DNA from: JBAXAB01 sp043718245
GTDB taxonomy: Bacteria; Patescibacteriota; Minisyncoccia; Phycocordibacterales; CAIZLB01
Length of the DNA stretch: 13,815 nt
Assembly: GCA_043718245.1 (NCBI GenBank)
Contig: JAYSWB010000038.1
Location: forward strand, 1-13,815
Reading direction: 5' to 3'
Shown here: piece after piece, positions 12,097 to 13,815 of the stretch
How positions within the stretch are numbered: the stretch's first letter is position 1
How the letters are laid out: every line of letters begins with the position of its first letter
Translations under genes and position numbers: made by a program
Notes under the pieces: generated by a model
What the model was told of the DNA's origin: nothing
Databases searched by the model: none
Seen by the model: only the letters and a program-made list of their open reading frames with translations

Positions 12097-13095
12097 TTAA
12101 ATTTTCCTTCCCATCACCCTCTCCGCCGCTTTCATAATATGCGATTCACCCATTCCATAATACTCAATCAACTCCTCCGGCGTTCCTGACTGTCCAAACT
12201 TGTTCTGAACTCCGATAAATTCGATTGGAACTGGAAAGGCACTAGCTAAAAATTCCGCAACCGCGCTTCCCATTCCCCCTGCAATTTGGTGTTCTTCTAC
12301 TGTCACAATCGCACCAGCTTCTTTTGCTAAATTTAGGATTGCCTCTGTGTCCAAAGGTTTAATTGTTGAAAGATTTAAAACATTTACAGCAATTCCCTTC
12401 TTCTCTAAATTTCTTGCTACCATAATTGCTTTAAAAACCAATGCACCTGTTGCAATAATTCCTACATCAATTTTTTCTTTCTTTAATAGTGCCTTGTTCG
12501 CTTCATAAAAAATTTGTGCTTTTCCGATTGCAAAAGGTGTGTCTTCAGTTGTTATGACTGGAGTTTTTTCTCTTGCCAATCGTAAGTAGACAGGTGTTTT
12601 ATTCTCTACACAAGCCAACGTTGCCTTCCTCGCCTCAATCGCATCACAAGGAGAAATGATTGTAATGTTGGGAATAACCCTAGTAATGGCAATATCCTCT
12701 ACTGCCTGATGCGTTCCACCGTCCGGACCGACTGAGATTCCCGCGTGGGACCCTGCAATAATAACTTTGCGGTCGTTGTAACAAATAGTTGTACGAATTT
12801 GTTCCCAATTGCGCCCCGGACTGAACATGGCATATGAACTTATGAAAGGGATTTTCCCCATAGCAGCCATTCCTGACGCTACCGATGCTAAATTTTGCTC
12901 TGCCACTCCGATTTCAATAAATCTTTCAGGGAACTTATTTTTAAATAGATGCATCATTGTCGATTCTGTTAGATCAGCGCAAAGTCCAACTATGTCTTTA
13001 TTTTTCTCTGCAGCTAGAACTAAACCGTCTCCGAAACCTTTTCGGATTGGAAGCTGTTCAATATCTTTATCAAAAATTTTTGGGTTTAAGTTCAT
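12097..13095 (-). CDS. Transketolase, C-terminal subunit
   Basis: This 332-residue protein holds the pyrimidine-binding and C-terminal domains of a two-subunit transketolase; together with the upstream gene product it moves two-carbon units between sugar phosphates in the non-oxidative pentose phosphate pathway. The glutamate that activates thiamine diphosphate is Glu66 in IEIGVAEQNLAS. Family segments FISSYAMFSPGRNWEQIR (84-101) and GSHAGISVGPDGGTHQAVED (115-134) are intact, and the C-terminal domain includes TVEEHQIAGGMGSAVAEFL. DXPS-like proteins share this architecture, but the split form and the motifs fit transketolase better. The start lies one base after the stop of the N-terminal subunit gene with no Shine-Dalgarno sequence, so coupled translation and equal amounts of the subunits are expected. 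The stop abuts the stop of the opposite-strand PfkB gene. Confidence 0.93.
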   Translation of the reverse strand: MNLNPKIFDKDIEQLPIRKGFGDGLVLAAEKNKDIVGLCADLTESTMMHLFKNKFPERFIEIGVAEQNLASVASGMAAMGKIPFISSYAMFSPGRNWEQIRTTICYNDRKVIIAGSHAGISVGPDGGTHQAVEDIAITRVIPNITIISPCDAIEARKATLACVENKTPVYLRLAREKTPVITTEDTPFAIGKAQIFYEANKALLKKEKIDVGIIATGALVFKAIMVARNLEKKGIAVNVLNLSTIKPLDTEAILNLAKEAGAIVTVEEHQIAGGMGSAVAEFLASAFPVPIEFIGVQNKFGQSGTPEELIEYYGMGESHIMKAAERVMGRKI

Positions 13096-13096
13096 A

Positions 13097-13815
13097 TTAT
13101 TGGTGTTCTCCTACTATTCGACCATGTAAAGTTCGCAAGTCTTCTAGCGCCACCTTCGCCTCCTCTGCATTAGGAGTTTTTCCGTGCCACTGATATCGCC
13201 CTTCCATATATGAAACCCCGCGCCCTGGCACCGTATGCGCAATAATAATTGAAGGTTTATCAGAGACTGCCTTTGCAGTTTCAATCGCAGTTTCAATTGA
13301 ACGCATTTCGTGCCCATCAATTTCTTGCACATGCCAATTGAAAGCTTTAAACTTATCAAATAGAGGTGCTAATGGCATAATGCCATCAGTAAATCCGTCA
13401 ATCTGAATATTATTCCTATCGACAATTGCAATAAGATTCCCAAGTTTTTCTTTTGCGCCCAACATCACCGCTTCCCAATTCTGCCCTTCGTCCAATTCCC
13501 CGTCACCAAGAAGACAATATATAAATTTTTTACTGACTTTTCCATTATCCATCCTGTCCGCAATTGCCATTCCAACTGCCTGTGAAAGCCCCGAACCCAG
13601 AGGTCCCGAGCTGTTTTCTAAGATGGGTAAAAATTCTCGGTGAGGATGACCTTGCAATCGCGATCCAAATTTTCGCAATGTCTTTAATTCTGGAACTGGA
13701 AAATATCCACTGTGTGCCATAGTTGCATACAACACCGGGCAGATGTGGCCATTTGATAAAACTAGTCGATCGCGATCGGCCCAAGTTGGCTCGTCTGCCT
13801 TGTGACGTAAAATAT
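13097..13815 (-). CDS. Transketolase, N-terminal subunit (5' end outside the window)
   Basis: The frame stays open to the right edge, giving about 238 visible residues; roughly 30-50 N-terminal residues are probably missing. Reading beyond the internal GTG at 13735 restores the conserved DRDRLVLSNGH motif with its phosphate- and cofactor-contacting His, so that GTG is not the start. The thiamine diphosphate/Mg site is visible as GDGELDEGQNWEA followed by DRNNIQIDG. The GSGLSQAVGMAIADR helix and VPGRGVSYME also match the family. The product pairs with the C-terminal subunit encoded one base downstream. Two-subunit transketolases are known in archaea and in several bacterial groups, including candidate phyla lineages. 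Stop codon TAA. The promoter lies beyond the window. Confidence 0.93.
   Translation of the reverse strand, partial: ILRHKADEPTWADRDRLVLSNGHICPVLYATMAHSGYFPVPELKTLRKFGSRLQGHPHREFLPILENSSGPLGSGLSQAVGMAIADRMDNGKVSKKFIYCLLGDGELDEGQNWEAVMLGAKEKLGNLIAIVDRNNIQIDGFTDGIMPLAPLFDKFKAFNWHVQEIDGHEMRSIETAIETAKAVSDKPSIIIAHTVPGRGVSYMEGRYQWHGKTPNAEEAKVALEDLRTLHGRIVGEHQ

Noticed and set aside
13767..13778. Perfect 12-base palindrome CGATCGCGATCG
   Set aside because: It encodes conserved transketolase residues (ADRDRL) and is easily explained by the Arg and Asp codons; no other sign of a site.
41..13815. UGA recoded as glycine
   Set aside because: All conserved genes are full length without in-frame UGA; only avoidance as a stop is seen.

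Overview
The window reads as a piece of a small, gene-dense bacterial chromosome, most likely a member of the Candidate Phyla Radiation (Patescibacteria, Parcubacteria-like). This assignment is an inference. It rests on the gene mix (two-subunit transketolase, class II aldolase, PfkB sugar kinase, a cell-wall hydrolase with an EnvC/PcsB-like coiled coil, a single-domain FAD-linked oxidase), an AT-rich composition, gaps of 0-50 bases between most genes, and the near absence of Shine-Dalgarno sequences. There is no rRNA, tRNA, CRISPR array or insertion sequence that I can recognise.

Layout from left to right. Bases 41-1850 (+) carry two tandem paralogous glycosyltransferase-like genes. They converge on a PAPS-dependent sulfotransferase gene (1855-2655, -), so this end looks like a small surface-glycan module. 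Next, all on the minus strand, come a RhuM-family gene (2700-3722), prfA for release factor 1 (3756-4730), rpmE for ribosomal protein bL31 (4793-5017), a secreted coiled-coil/lytic transglycosylase (5042-6400), a DUF2283/DUF4258 pair that resembles a toxin-antitoxin module (6440-6912), rplY for bL25 (6969-7625), and a two-gene unit of class II aldolase and FAD-linked oxidase (7705-10270). A compositionally foreign 151-residue gene of unknown function (10434-10889, -) follows, flanked by two long inverted repeats. Finally a PfkB-family kinase (11107-12096, +) converges end to end with the split transketolase genes (12097-13815, -), whose first gene runs off the right edge.

Aldolase, PfkB kinase and transketolase fit a core sugar-phosphate network (lower glycolysis plus the non-oxidative pentose phosphate route). 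prfA, rpmE and rplY are translation genes. The glycosyltransferases, sulfotransferase and murein hydrolase act on the envelope.

Three features stand out. First, ten transcription units have a sigma-70-like -10 box close upstream of the start codon: 7-10 bases in nine cases and 15 in one. Five of these boxes are of the extended TGn type. This predicts leaderless or nearly leaderless mRNAs as the normal mode here. Second, the 151-residue gene has about 70% G/C at third codon positions, almost exclusive use of CTC for leucine, a longer G-poor leader, and a 19-base inverted repeat over its promoter. Third, none of the 16 genes ends in UGA (9 UAA, 7 UAG).
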